DNA of 64,000 bases from Actinophytocola algeriensis (GTDB lineage: Bacteria; Actinomycetota; Actinomycetes; Mycobacteriales; Pseudonocardiaceae), in the NCBI RefSeq assembly GCF_014203735.1, contig NZ_JACHJQ010000001.1, forward strand, positions 1,262,242 through 1,326,241, written 5' to 3'. The position numbers were made by a program, and so were the translations under genes. Under the pieces are notes generated by a model, which was not told the origin of the DNA, made no database searches, and was given only the letters and a program-made list of their open reading frames with translations. Below, piece after piece: positions 14,975 to 22,946 of this stretch (the stretch's first letter is position 1; the number at the start of each line of letters is the position of its first letter).

Positions 14975-15550
14975 TCAGCGCAGTTGCTGCTCGCGGCGGT
15001 GGATCAGGTCCATGACCTCCGCCGCCATCGACTTGATCATCTCCAGGCCGGGCCGCCCCCAGCTGCTCTCTTCCGTGTTCACCACGCAGATCGTGCCCAG
15101 CGCGGTGCCCGTGCGGTCGATCAGCGGTGCGCCCATGTAGGCACGCACACCGATCGAGTTCACGACCGGGTTCACCGCGAAGCGCGGGTACGCGCACACG
15201 TCGTCGAGCACCAGAGCCTTGCGCCGCACCACGACGTGCGGGCAGTAGCCGTGTTCGCGTGACATCGTCCTGCCCGGCGTCGCACGGGACGCGGACGACG
15301 CCGCCTCCAGCGCGTCGGCCTTCGCACTGTCCGGTCCGTACAGCCCGGCGAAGTACTGCTCCTCGTCACCGACGAAGTTGACCATCGCGTACGGCGCGTT
15401 CGCCGCGGAGGCGAGGCGCGCGGCGAACTTGTCGAACTCCGAGTCCGGCCGGTCACCGAGGCCGAGCTGCGCCAGCCGGGCGAGGCGCTGCGGGATGTCG
15501 GGGTCGTGCGGCGCCGTCAGCAGTCGCGGGTCGAGGATGTCGTGGTTCAT
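14975..15550 (-). CDS. GAF-domain protein at the end of conservon 1
   Basis: A 191-residue protein made of one GAF domain (about 35-185: FDKFAARLASAANAPYAMVNFVGDEEQYFAGLYG, then SREHGYCPHVV, RAYMGAPLIDRTGTALGTICVVN). The cysteine in HGYCPHVV and the LGTICVVN strand are typical of GAF modules that bind cofactors or act as redox sensors. It overlaps the GTPase gene by ATGA (15547-15550), so it is the fifth gene of the conservon operon and could feed a ligand signal into the GTPase module. The ligand is unknown. Confidence 0.88.
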   Translation of the reverse strand: MNHDILDPRLLTAPHDPDIPQRLARLAQLGLGDRPDSEFDKFAARLASAANAPYAMVNFVGDEEQYFAGLYGPDSAKADALEAASSASRATPGRTMSREHGYCPHVVVRRKALVLDDVCAYPRFAVNPVVNSIGVRAYMGAPLIDRTGTALGTICVVNTEESSWGRPGLEMIKSMAAEVMDLIHRREQQLR

Positions 15551-16158
15551 GACTGGTGACTCCGAATCATCGGGGGATTGGCGGCACGGAACTTCGCCAG
15601 AACGGATTCGAGCAGGGTGATCAGCACGAGGCTCGCCGAGTGGGCCTTGCGAGCGTCGCACCGGACGAGCGGCACGTGCGGCTTCAACGCCAGCGCCTGC
15701 CGCACCTCCTCGTCCTGGTAGCGGTACCCGTTGTCGAACTCGTTGAGCGCCACCAGGAACTTGATGCCACGCCGCTCGAAGAACTCGACCGCGCCGAAGC
15801 AGTCGGCGAGCCTGCGGGTGTCGGCGAGCACCACCGCGCCGAGCGCGCCCCGGGACAGCTCGTCCCACATGAACCAGAAACGGTCCTGGCCCGGCGTGCC
15901 GAACAGGTACAGCACGAGGTTCTTGTCGGTGAAGGAAAGGCGGCCGAAGTCCATGGCGACCGTCGTGGTCGACTTGCTCTCGACCCCGGCCACGCTGTCG
16001 GTCGCGATGCTGGCCGCGGTCAGTGTCTCCTCTGTGGTCAGTGGCTCGATCTCGCTCACCGCGCCGACGAACGTCGTCTTGCCGACGCCGAAACCGCCCG
16101 CGACGAGGATCTTGACCTGGATGGGGAACAGCTCAGACGAACCGTCGGAGGCCATCAA
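15547..16158 (-). CDS. cvnD: Conservon GTP-binding protein (CvnD type)
   Basis: A 203-residue small GTPase-like protein. P-loop AGGFGVGKTT at about residues 20-29; effector-like region with TEETLT; switch II FGTPGQDRFW (about 84-93); and NEFD (about 137-140) as the N-K-x-D equivalent. This is the MglA-like family of actinobacterial conservons. The start overlaps the DUF742 stop by 26 bp. In studied conservons (for example in Streptomyces) the kinase-like, roadblock, DUF742 and GTPase proteins form a membrane complex that affects differentiation; the signal here is unknown. Confidence 0.93.
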   Translation of the reverse strand: MMASDGSSELFPIQVKILVAGGFGVGKTTFVGAVSEIEPLTTEETLTAASIATDSVAGVESKSTTTVAMDFGRLSFTDKNLVLYLFGTPGQDRFWFMWDELSRGALGAVVLADTRRLADCFGAVEFFERRGIKFLVALNEFDNGYRYQDEEVRQALALKPHVPLVRCDARKAHSASLVLITLLESVLAKFRAANPPMIRSHQS

Positions 16159-16507
16159 TCACCGCCTCCAGAATGGCTGGGTCGTTGGAGTAGGACTCGC
16201 TCGGCGCGAACTTCGCGATCACCGCGCCCAGCTCGATCAGGTCGGACAGGACGACCTTGGTGACGGTGACCGGCCTGCGCAGCAGCGCCGCCACCTCGGC
16301 GACCGAGGTGGGTGACGCGCACAGCTCCAGCGCTTTCGAGTGCTCGACACCCAGCTGGCTCTTGCCGACCATGCCGCGGCCGGTGGCCCGTACCAGCGAC
16401 ATCAGGTCGAGCGGTGTGCTCGGTTGGGTCCGTCCGTTGGTCATGGCGTACGGGCGTACGCCGAACAGGTCGGGGTCGTCGGCCTGAACCTCGTCCGGAC
16501 CTCTCAT
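16133..16507 (-). CDS. cvnC: DUF742 conservon protein (CvnC type)
   Basis: A 124-residue DUF742 protein: FGVRPYAMTNGRTQP near the start (the RPYxxTxGRT motif), LDLMSLVRATGRG, then a winged-helix-like part (CASPTSVAEVAALLRRPVTVTKVVLSDLIELGAV) and the end DPAILEAVIDGLRRFV. The start ATG 16507 is the only methionine in a suitable position. It lies between the roadblock and GTPase genes in the standard order. The domain probably couples the roadblock protein and the GTPase. Confidence 0.92.
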   Translation of the reverse strand: MRGPDEVQADDPDLFGVRPYAMTNGRTQPSTPLDLMSLVRATGRGMVGKSQLGVEHSKALELCASPTSVAEVAALLRRPVTVTKVVLSDLIELGAVIAKFAPSESYSNDPAILEAVIDGLRRFV

Positions 16508-16509
16508 CG

Positions 16510-16944
16510 TCAACGGGTTCCATTGCCCTGGTGCGCAGCCTGGTGTGTGACGTGGTAGCGCGACGGGGTCGTGAGCACCGCGGGCACCTGCGTGCACAGC
16601 CGCTGCATCTCGTAGCTGAGGATGCCCGCGTCGACCTCCCTGGCGGCGAGCACCGCGAGCACGCTGCCCGCGCTCGCCGCCGTGACGAACAGGATGATCT
16701 CGTTGAGCTCGGTGATCACCTGCCGGACGCCGGCACCACTGGGGTCGTCGCCGGAGAACTTCTTGCCGACCTGGTTGGCCAGCGAGCACATGCTGCTGGC
16801 GAGGGCCGCGAGCCGGTCCGCCCCGTCGATGTCGAGGCCGTACCAGTACTTCGGGATGCCGTCGACCGACAGCAACAGCGCGCTGTGCGTGTCGGGTACC
16901 GCCTCAACCAGCCGGCGGAGCAGCCAGTTCAGGTCGTCGGCCAT
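16510..16944 (-). CDS. cvnB: Roadblock/LC7 conservon protein (CvnB type)
   Basis: A 144-residue roadblock/LC7-fold protein: DLNWLLRRLVEAVPDTHSALLLSVDGIPKYW near the N-terminus, ADRLAALASSMCSLANQVG, and the strand GSVLAVLAAREVDAGILSYEM. Roadblock proteins of this family act with the MglA-like GTPase as activators or scaffolds. It overlaps the kinase gene by 16 bp. The C-terminal 15 residues (HVTHQAAHQGNGTR) look like an unstructured tail. Confidence 0.92.
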   Translation of the reverse strand: MADDLNWLLRRLVEAVPDTHSALLLSVDGIPKYWYGLDIDGADRLAALASSMCSLANQVGKKFSGDDPSGAGVRQVITELNEIILFVTAASAGSVLAVLAAREVDAGILSYEMQRLCTQVPAVLTTPSRYHVTHQAAHQGNGTR

Positions 16945-18722
16945 GTCGTGGAGTCTCCTCTGTTCGTGCCTTCACGGTTCTGCTCGGCGAGCCAGTGGTC
17001 CCGGCCAGCCTGGACGGTCTTCATGAGGTTGGTGTTGTGGCCCGGCACGGGCTTGGTCATCTGCGGCGGCTCGAGCAGCTCCTCCCGCAGGTGGCTGCCC
17101 CTGCGCTGCGGCAGCGGCGGTGGCGCCTCGCCGGAGGCGGCCGCCGGGACGGTCAGCGGGACACCGCCCGAGACGGCACCCGGGTCGGCGAGCTTGGCGG
17201 CGTCCTCGGCGGAGATCCCGCCCGTGCCGCCGCTGCGCAGGTCGTCGTAGGACCGGCCGGGCGAGCGCGTCGGCAGCTTCGGCAGCTCGGGCGCCGCGTC
17301 GGCGACCGTCTCGGCGGGCGTCTGGCGGGGGCTCTGCGGCCGGATCGGCCCGAGTCCGGGGGACGCGGTGGCGCCGACGGCCGCGACGGGCACGGGCACG
17401 GGTGCGGGCACCGACGCGGGCGCCGGTTCCGGCCTCGGCATCGGTGACGGCTTCGGTGTCTGCGCGGGGGCCTGCTGCCGTACCGGCGGGAGCGACGGCG
17501 ACGAGGCGTCCGCGGCGCTCAGCTGCTCGGTACGGCGCTTCTGCAGCACCGACTGGGGTGCGGCGCGGTGCCTGGCGTCCTCCGCGGGCTCCGGCTCGCT
17601 CAGCAGCTGTGGCGGGATGACCACGGCCGCCGCGATGCCGCCGAAGATGTTGGACTGCAGGCGGACGCGGATGTCGTGGCGGCGCGCCAGCTCGCGGACC
17701 ACCGCGAGGCCGATGCGGCCGTCCTCGAGCAGCTCCGAGATGTCGATGCGGGTCGAGCCGTCGAGCAGGTGGTTGATGCGCTCGATGTCCTCGTAGGACA
17801 TGCCGAGGCCGCGGTCCTGCACCTCGATCGCGAGGCCCGCGGTCACCTTCTGCGCGCGGACCTCGACCTTCGGGCCGTCCGGCGAGGTGAAGCGGGTCGC
17901 GTTCTCCAGCAGCTCCGCGAGGAGGTGGATGATCTCGGCGACCGCGTGGCCGTGGATCTCCACGTCCTCGACCGGCACGATCGCGATCTGCCGGTAGTGC
18001 TCGGCCTCGGACACCGCGGCGAGCAGCAGCGCGTACACGCTGACCGGCTTGGTCGACCTGCGCTGCGGTGACTCACCGCCCAGCACGGCCAGGTTCTCGC
18101 CCTGCCGCCTGGCCAGCGTGAACAGGTGGTCGATCTCGTAGAGGCCGTCGAGGAGCTCCGGGTCCTCGTTGTCCTGCTCCAGCTCGTCGATCCGCTTGAT
18201 CGCGCGGTTGATGAGGGACTGCAGGCGCCGCGCCAGCTTGACGAACACCTCGCGCCGCTGGCCGGGGTCGTCGGTGATGACGATCTGGTTCTCGCCGGGT
18301 CGCGTCCACAGCGGTGCGGGTTCCGGTGCGCGCGTGACCACCTCGACGGGGCGCTGCTCCGGCGCCAGGGCGGGTGCCTGCTGTTGGTGCTGCTGCGGCG
18401 GTGGTGCCTGCATCGGCGCCCGTGGTTGGGCGGGTCTGCGGGCCAGCGGTGTGACCTTGCGGACCGCGGACATCGCCGCGAGGAACGCCACGAGCACCGC
18501 GACCACACACCCGGCGACGACGCTGACCGACACGGTCAGCGCGTCGGTGGTGTCGGTCGCGACCATCAGCACACCGGCGCCGCCGCCGAGCACGACGACG
18601 GTCAGCAGGAACAACCCGATGTACAGGAGTCTGGTCTGCAGGCGCTCGATGCCGTCCGCGTAGGCGGTCTGCATGTCGTTCTCCACCCTGATTCCCCAGG
18701 GCGGGGTAGGCGTCTCAGACAT
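16929..18722 (-). CDS. cvnA: Conservon sensor histidine kinase-like protein (CvnA type)
   Basis: A 597-residue membrane protein. Two transmembrane helices at about 34-56 and 62-86 precede a Pro/Gln-rich linker (about 95-140), a helical dimerisation region (about 160-250) and a HATPase domain (about 270-390) with N-box HLLAELLENATRFT, G1 DRGLGMS and G2 GRIGLAVV. A His in the region EIDHLFTLARR lies where the conservon kinases have their putative phospho-acceptor. The C-terminal 200 residues are proline-rich and disordered. ATG 18722 follows AGGAAGGA. It is the first gene of the minus-strand conservon. Confidence 0.92.
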   Translation of the reverse strand: MSETPTPPWGIRVENDMQTAYADGIERLQTRLLYIGLFLLTVVVLGGGAGVLMVATDTTDALTVSVSVVAGCVVAVLVAFLAAMSAVRKVTPLARRPAQPRAPMQAPPPQQHQQQAPALAPEQRPVEVVTRAPEPAPLWTRPGENQIVITDDPGQRREVFVKLARRLQSLINRAIKRIDELEQDNEDPELLDGLYEIDHLFTLARRQGENLAVLGGESPQRRSTKPVSVYALLLAAVSEAEHYRQIAIVPVEDVEIHGHAVAEIIHLLAELLENATRFTSPDGPKVEVRAQKVTAGLAIEVQDRGLGMSYEDIERINHLLDGSTRIDISELLEDGRIGLAVVRELARRHDIRVRLQSNIFGGIAAAVVIPPQLLSEPEPAEDARHRAAPQSVLQKRRTEQLSAADASSPSLPPVRQQAPAQTPKPSPMPRPEPAPASVPAPVPVPVAAVGATASPGLGPIRPQSPRQTPAETVADAAPELPKLPTRSPGRSYDDLRSGGTGGISAEDAAKLADPGAVSGGVPLTVPAAASGEAPPPLPQRRGSHLREELLEPPQMTKPVPGHNTNLMKTVQAGRDHWLAEQNREGTNRGDSTTWPTT

Positions 18723-18873
18723 CGGGTCCTTCCTGTCGCGAGGAGGAGGCAGCACGAACCGACGCGTGTCGAGCCGGAAATCGGAGCAGAGCCTACCGCA
18801 AACGGACTAGTGAACTTTGGCCCTGTGCTGGGAATTTCGCGTTACCACACCGGCCGGCGCGCATGTGCGCAGT

Positions 18874-20034
18874 TCAGCCCGGTGACACCACCTGTCGAAG
18901 CAACGTAGCGAGAATTCCCCGGTCCACAGTGGACGGTTCAGCGGCGAGCCAGCCGCCGAGTTCGCGGACGAACCGCTCCGGTGTGTGCCCGAGGCCGTCG
19001 CCCACGGTGATAGTCCCTGCTCGTCCGGGGTAGATGAGCAGTGCGCCACGGATCTCCGCGTCGGGCAGCAGTGCGCGGTAGGCGGCGAGCCGTTCCGGCA
19101 GGTGGACACTGCCGCCGCGGAACGGGTGCCCGTTGCGCAGCACGGTCCCCGTGCCGTCCACGTCGTAGTGTCCGGGCAGCCACGACTTCGACTCGATGAG
19201 TACCAGCCGGTGCCCGCACAGCACCGCGTGGTGGAGGTCGGCGAACACGGAACCCTCTTCCGCGGCGAGGCCGTGGCAGATCCGCACGCCGGGAATCCGG
19301 GTCAAATACCGCGACAGCAGGTCCGCTGTCAACCGTTCCGCGACCTCGTCCTCCTCCGTGCCCGGCGAACCGAACACCGTCCGGTTGCCGAACTCGGCGG
19401 TGAACTCCCGGTCGATCCGTTGTGCGGCAAGGTATCTTCGTCCACATTCGACGGTCGCCGCGCCGCCGACCAGCACGGACAAGATCAACAACCAGGCGGG
19501 TGCGCCGAGGAGAGCCGTTGCCAGCACGAGGAAAACGGCCGCGCCCGCCACCGCCAGCATGACCGTCCGACTCGGACCGTCACGAGGTTCGAGCCGGACG
19601 TGCCGCTCCCGGCGCACCTCGTCCCACCAGGGGATCGTCTCGGGTTCGATGACGGGCAGGGTGGGTGCGTGCGGCGCGGCCTGCCGAGGTCTCCGCGTCC
19701 GGACCGGCGGTGGCTCGTCTTCTGGTTCGTATTCTGGCTCGTGGTCGTTGCTCGGGTGGTCGTTGCTCGGGTGGTCGTTGCTCGGGTGGTCGTTGCTCGG
19801 GTAGTCGCTGCCCCGGTGGTCGTTGCCCGGGTAGTCGTCGCCCCGGTCGTAGCCGGCGCGCCGCTCGGGATCGGCGAGGGTGTCGTACGCCTCGCGCAGG
19901 AGCCGGAACGCGCCCGCGGTGCCGCCCGCGTCGGGGTGCATGGCCTTGGCGAGTGCCCGGTACGCGGACCTGATCTCGGAGGTCGACGCGTCGCGCGGCA
20001 CGCCGAGCAGCTCGTAGTAGTCGATCCCGCGCAC
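18874..20034 (-). CDS. DnaJ J-domain fused to a NERD-type nuclease-related domain
   Basis: A 386-residue fusion. Residues 5-66 form a J domain (YYELLGVPRDASTSEIRSAYRALAKAMHPDAGG..., HPD motif intact). Residues about 67-100 are a low-complexity linker of SNDHP repeats. Two hydrophobic helices at about 162-205 would place it in the membrane. Residues about 215-380 match a NERD domain: VFADLHHAVLCGHRLVLIESKSWLPGHYDVDG carries the E-x-K core of the PD-(D/E)xK-like fold, and GAGTITVGDGL-type strands follow. J domains recruit Hsp70; NERD domains are suspected nucleases. The combination suggests chaperone-assisted nucleic-acid or stress function. The start 20034 is supported by the J domain. Confidence 0.85.
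   Translation of the reverse strand: MRGIDYYELLGVPRDASTSEIRSAYRALAKAMHPDAGGTAGAFRLLREAYDTLADPERRAGYDRGDDYPGNDHRGSDYPSNDHPSNDHPSNDHPSNDHEPEYEPEDEPPPVRTRRPRQAAPHAPTLPVIEPETIPWWDEVRRERHVRLEPRDGPSRTVMLAVAGAAVFLVLATALLGAPAWLLILSVLVGGAATVECGRRYLAAQRIDREFTAEFGNRTVFGSPGTEEDEVAERLTADLLSRYLTRIPGVRICHGLAAEEGSVFADLHHAVLCGHRLVLIESKSWLPGHYDVDGTGTVLRNGHPFRGGSVHLPERLAAYRALLPDAEIRGALLIYPGRAGTITVGDGLGHTPERFVRELGGWLAAEPSTVDRGILATLLRQVVSPG
19736..19850 (-). repeat. 15-bp coding tandem repeats (SNDHP) in the DnaJ-NERD linker
   Basis: Three to four near-identical copies of a 15-bp unit (GGTCGTTGCTCGGGT on the plus strand) plus diverged copies downstream encode (S/G)NDHP / SDYPSNDH. Copy number is likely to vary between strains by slippage without breaking the frame. 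Confidence 0.85.
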
Positions 20035-20268
20035 TGGTCCGCCTCCCCGGATTCACAAGTGTTGGTCCCGACCAGCGACACCGTCGGACCGCAGGCGGTT
20101 GGTGGCTGAGTGCCGTCCCGTTCCCCTGAGGTAACTGCGCGGCACAAGATTAAGGCCAGCCCGGAACGGGTGAAAACGAGGTGGTCCGGCGTCACCGGAT
20201 CGGTGGAACGCGGGAACAACCCGGGCCCGCCGGGGATTGAACGAGTAGTACTCGACGAAAGGCGACCC

Positions 20269-20637
20269 ATGTCCCGCGAGATGAAGACGCCAGGCCCCGA
20301 CCACCCGATCACCGTCGAGAAGAACCCGGCGCGCGTGACGGTACGGGTCGGCGACCAGGTCGTGGCCGACACCACGGCGGCGCTCGTGCTCCAGGAGTCG
20401 AACTACCCGGCGGTGCAGTACATCCCGCTGGCGGACGTCGACCCGGCCCACATCAGGGCCACCGACACCACCACGTACTGCCCGTTCAAGGGTGACGCGT
20501 CCTACTACACGCTGGTCACCAAGGACGGCGAGCACACCGACGCCGTCTGGACCTACCGCACCCCGTACCCGGCGGTCGCCGAGATCGCCGACCACGTGGC
20601 CTTCTACCCGAACAAGGTGGAGATCACCCAGAGCTGA
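20269..20637 (+). CDS. DUF427 domain protein
   Basis: A 122-residue protein with the complete DUF427 pattern: DHPITVEKNPARVTVRVGDQVVADTTAALVLQE near the start, then YIPLADVDPAHIRATDTTTYCPFKGDASYY with the invariant CPFKGxA(S/T)YY, and the end AEIADHVAFYPNKVEI. The fold is a small beta-barrel of unknown activity, common in actinobacteria. ATG 20269 is preceded by GAAAGGCG. Its 3' end overlaps the remains of a hydrolase gene on the other strand. Confidence 0.93.
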   Translation: MSREMKTPGPDHPITVEKNPARVTVRVGDQVVADTTAALVLQESNYPAVQYIPLADVDPAHIRATDTTTYCPFKGDASYYTLVTKDGEHTDAVWTYRTPYPAVAEIADHVAFYPNKVEITQS

Positions 20638-20983
20638 GCCGCGGCCACGCCAGCGTGCGCTGTGCGTGGCCGAGCACGGAGACGTGGCCTTCCCCCGGCA
20701 CGAGCGCCCGCTCGGCGCCGGGGCTCTGGCCTGCCCGCCACGACGCGTGGGCCGCCGGGATCGTGCGGTCGTCGGCGCCGCGGCGTCACGGTTCGGACGA
20801 GACGACGATCCGCCATCCCGGGGACGGTCGTAGGACACCCAGCGCAACCCTGGTTCGAAAGTGGCTCCGGGGGTAGTCCCGTGTTGGGAGTTCCGTGGTG
20901 CCAGAGAACGACGAGGTCGCCCCGCCCGGCGTCGTACGTGTGCAACGCCGGGCGTCGGCGAGACGCAGGTCGGCCTCCGTCAC
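20624..20983 (-). pseudogene. Alpha/beta hydrolase remnant with frameshifts and internal deletion
   Basis: Read in pieces on the minus strand, this is an alpha/beta hydrolase of the kind beginning LxDxRxLHxYDxG. The start VTEADLRLADARR is followed, after one frameshift, by LHTYDAGRGDLVVLWHHGTPNTGLPPEPL, then after another by FEPGLRWVSYDRP...GGSS. The central part with the nucleophile elbow is missing, and the sequence resumes with ERALVPGEGHVSVLGHAQRTLAW, the C-terminal histidine region, ending at 20624-20626. At least two frameshifts and a deletion of well over 100 codons show a dead gene. Confidence 0.65.
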
Positions 20984-21009
20984 GAAGGCACTTCAGACGG
21001 GAGGTCGTC

Positions 21010-21642
21010 GTGACGGACAGTCCACTGTGGAAGCTGGGCCGGGTCGTGCTGGTCGTGGTCGTCGTGGTGGCCGCGCTGATGTGGCTGGTCGCCCAGGTGC
21101 CCGCCCTGAACCCGTTCACGACCGAGACCAAGGACCGCACCGGTCCCGCGCTGCTCCAGTCGGTCCGCGACCTGAGCCAGTACCACGCCGCGGAGGGTGA
21201 CTTCCAGGTCGTCGTCGACGTCGAGCACGACGTCGCGTGGGTGCCCGGCTTCATCGCCGGGAGCCGGGCGCTGTTCGTCGCGCACGGCTCCGTCAGCGCC
21301 TACATCGACTTCGGCACGCTGTCGGACGAGGCGCTCACGGTCGACGAGGAGCGCAAAACCGTCGAGGTCCGCCTCCCCGACCCGAAACTCGCGAAGCCGA
21401 ACATCGACCAGGAGCACACCTACCTGTACTCGCAGGACCGCGGCGCCTGGGACCGGGTCAAGTCTCTGTTCGAGGAGTCCGACCAGCGCGAGTTCTACGT
21501 GCTCGCCGAGAAGCGGATCGGCGACGCCGCCAAGGAGGCCGGGCTGACCGTCCGCGCGGAACGCAACACCCGCCAGATGCTGACCGGCATGTTCACGTCG
21601 CTGGGCTACAAGCCCCGGTTCCCGGCCGACGACAACGCCTAG
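21010..21642 (+). CDS. DUF4230 domain membrane-anchored protein
   Basis: A 210-residue protein. An N-terminal anchor (GRVVLVVVVVVAALMWLVAQVPAL, about 8-31) is followed by an extracytoplasmic DUF4230 domain: GPALLQSVRDLSQYHAAEGDFQVVVDVEHD, then GSVSAYIDFGTLSDEALTVDEERKTVEVRLPDPKL and EFYVLAEKRIGDAAKEAGLTVRAERNTRQML. The family is widespread in Gram-positive bacteria and has no assigned function. GTG 21010 has GGGAGG upstream. The stop overlaps the stop of the convergent beta-propeller gene by 4 bp. Confidence 0.9.
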   Translation: MTDSPLWKLGRVVLVVVVVVAALMWLVAQVPALNPFTTETKDRTGPALLQSVRDLSQYHAAEGDFQVVVDVEHDVAWVPGFIAGSRALFVAHGSVSAYIDFGTLSDEALTVDEERKTVEVRLPDPKLAKPNIDQEHTYLYSQDRGAWDRVKSLFEESDQREFYVLAEKRIGDAAKEAGLTVRAERNTRQMLTGMFTSLGYKPRFPADDNA

Positions 21643-22859
21643 CGGGTCCCGGTCCAGCCCGCCGGGATGTGACCGAGGCGCACGCGTTGCGGGTGGTCGC
21701 CCACCGGCACCGACGCGACCTTGCGGCCCGTCGCGAAGTCGATGGACGTGACGCGGTCCGAGCCGCTCTCGGACACCACGCACGCGCTGCCGTCGCCGGA
21801 CACCGTGGCCCAGTACGGTTTCGACGCCGTGACCAGCGGGCCCTCCCGCAGCGACGCCCGGTCGACGACCGTCGCGTAGTCGTCCATCGTCCCGGCGACG
21901 CACAGCTTCGTGCCCGCCGGGTTGATGGACAGGCCGTGGTGGCGCGAGTCGTTGATCCAGGTGGTGCGGTCCTCGCTGGTCGCGGGGTTCTTCGGCAGCA
22001 CCTTGTCGCGCGTGATGCGGTCGGTCGCCACGTCGTACTCCAGGAACCCGTTGTAGAACGACACCTGGAAGTACAGCTTCGACTCGTCCGGTGTGAACAC
22101 CGCGGGCCGCACGGCGTCGGACAGGTCGCCGCGGCCGAACGCGTCGAGCCGCTGCCGCATGTCGACCACCCGGACCTGCTGGAACGTGGTGGCGTCGGCG
22201 ATCGTGATGCGCCGGTCGCCCTTCGTCCAGTCCTGCGACGGGTCGTCGAACGCGGTGTTGACCTCACCGATGGAGGAGTTCCACACGTACCGGCCGCCGT
22301 CGGTGAACACGTTCTCGTGCGGCTTGTCGCCGGTGCGGAACGAACCCAGCTGGCGGCCGGTCACGATGTCGAGCACGTGCACGGTGTTCGACGTGGACGC
22401 GGACACGGCGACCTTCGTGCCGTCCGGCGACACCGCCATGTGGTCGGAGCGGAAGCCCGACACGGGGAAGCGCCAGTTCACGCCGCCGTCGGCGAGGTCG
22501 ATCGACACCACGTCCGCGAAGCTCGGCCGCGACACGACGACCGCGGAGCCGTCCGGTGTCGTGTACATGTCGTCGACGAACTGGTCGTGGCCCTCGCCGA
22601 CGGTCTCGCGGATGCCGAGGAAGTAGGCGAGCCGCACCGGGTTCAGGTAGATCTCCCAGAGCCGCGCGTCCCTGTCGGGGATGACGTTGATCCGGCCGAT
22701 CCTGGTGAGGTCCGGCGTCGACGCCACCACGTCGGCCGTGCCCTCCCAGTTGTTGCCGACGATCAGCACCTCCCGGAGCGGGACCGCGTGTGCGGACGGT
22801 GCGAACGCGGTGATCGACACGGCGGCGAGTGCGGCCGCGAACAGGGGACGCCACGTCAT
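21639..22859 (-). CDS. Secreted YncE-like beta-propeller protein
   Basis: A 406-residue protein. A signal peptide (MTWRPLFAAALAAVSITAFAPSAHA) is followed by a seven-blade-type propeller with YVTN-like repeats: SDHMAVSPDGTKVAVSASTSNTVHVLDIVTGR, RPAVFTPDESKLYFQ, HGLSINPAGTKLCVAG, YWATVSGDGSACVVSES and a last SDRVTSIDFATGRKVASVPVG. Such proteins bind ligands or act as secreted scaffolds; many are annotated as lactonase-like or YncE-like. There are no catalytic signatures to assign an enzyme. ATG 22859 follows GGAGG. Confidence 0.88.
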   Translation of the reverse strand: MTWRPLFAAALAAVSITAFAPSAHAVPLREVLIVGNNWEGTADVVASTPDLTRIGRINVIPDRDARLWEIYLNPVRLAYFLGIRETVGEGHDQFVDDMYTTPDGSAVVVSRPSFADVVSIDLADGGVNWRFPVSGFRSDHMAVSPDGTKVAVSASTSNTVHVLDIVTGRQLGSFRTGDKPHENVFTDGGRYVWNSSIGEVNTAFDDPSQDWTKGDRRITIADATTFQQVRVVDMRQRLDAFGRGDLSDAVRPAVFTPDESKLYFQVSFYNGFLEYDVATDRITRDKVLPKNPATSEDRTTWINDSRHHGLSINPAGTKLCVAGTMDDYATVVDRASLREGPLVTASKPYWATVSGDGSACVVSESGSDRVTSIDFATGRKVASVPVGDHPQRVRLGHIPAGWTGTR

Positions 22860-22946
22860 CGGAGCCTCCGAGCAGGGTGTTACCGTTCGGTAGCTCACAG
22901 CAAACCAGCGCGCCATGGGACCGCGGTAGGCGTTGACCGCCAACAC

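Noticed and set aside
18187..18260. Could the kinase-like conservon protein be a true two-component kinase with a response regulator nearby?
   Set aside because: No response-regulator gene lies in either conservon; the roadblock/GTPase context explains it.
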